Source: Elysia chlorotica
Taxonomy: Eukaryota > Mollusca > Gastropoda > Plakobranchidae
Reading direction: 5' to 3'
Assembly: GCA_003991915.1 (NCBI GenBank)
Contig: RQTK01001121.1
Coordinates: 58,350-122,349, forward strand
DNA: 64,000 bases
Part shown: one piece after another, positions 63,847 to 64,000 of the stretch
Layout: every line of letters starts with the position of its first letter
How positions within the stretch are numbered: position 1 is the stretch's first letter
Notes under the pieces: model-generated
The model's input: only the letters and a program-made list of their open reading frames with translations
What the model was told of the DNA's origin: nothing
Database searches by the model: none
Program-made: the position numbers and the translations under genes

Positions 63847-64000
63847 GTGAGTGAACTTCATCACCATCATCAACATCATTATCAATGTCATCATTGCATA
63901 CAAATAATCATCATCATCAGATGGTTTGTGTGATCGCCCCAGCTATCACAACCCACCACTTCTAGCTGACACTTGTGTCTCTGATGTGCCGTTTTTGCTC

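Overview
The window reads as nuclear genomic DNA of an invertebrate animal, most likely a mollusc (gastropod-like). Genes are intron-rich with GT-AG junctions and little coding density. Dispersed tRNA-derived SINEs share a 3' end close to 'gatgttggacgttaagaaaccaac', a tail type I associate with molluscs. There are many trinucleotide, (GA)n and (AGATCT)n repeats, two large assembly gaps (11755-12111 and 34914-35151) and a 2-nt gap at 19355-19356. The species assignment is inference, not a database result.

Four protein-coding genes are supported by exon-by-exon reading. (1) POR, NADPH-cytochrome P450 reductase, + strand, 12486-26038. Fifteen coding segments add up in frame to 686 residues, but one exon is interrupted by about 0.67 kb. 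(2) EIF3I, a WD40 subunit of translation initiation factor eIF3, - strand, 37719-29862. It gives 326 residues when one copy of a duplicated 111-nt exon is used. (3) RNF25-like RWD-RING E3 ubiquitin ligase, - strand, 48973-40621. It has 8 exons and 1329 residues, with a very long RG/His/charge-rich C-terminal exon. (4) A DNTTIP1-like nuclear protein, + strand, 53270 to beyond 63846. It has a giant Ser/Gln-rich N-terminal part, two AT-hooks and a DNTTIP1-type dimerisation region; its 3' end is outside the window.

Layout: 1-12.4 kb is gene-poor and repeat-dominated (microsatellites, 60-365 bp tandem repeats, SINEs, a dead LINE reverse transcriptase). 12.5-26 kb is POR, whose introns hold tandem arrays of its own exon edges, a LINE 3' end and TA-flanked MITE-like elements. 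26-29.9 kb is the tail-to-tail spacer between POR and EIF3I. 29.9-37.7 kb is EIF3I with a 1.64-kb tandem duplication and a gap. 40.4-49 kb is RNF25. 49-53.2 kb is the divergent intergenic region. 53.3-64 kb is the DNTTIP1-like gene, with a PIF/Harbinger-type transposon relic in its intron 8.

The genes are general housekeeping or nuclear functions (P450 electron supply, translation initiation, ubiquitin signalling, chromatin/HDAC complex) and do not form an operon-like system. The most unusual signal is in POR: three separate exon boundaries are locally duplicated (a donor side, and two acceptor sides with eight and four extra copies), and a coding exon is split without canonical splice sites.
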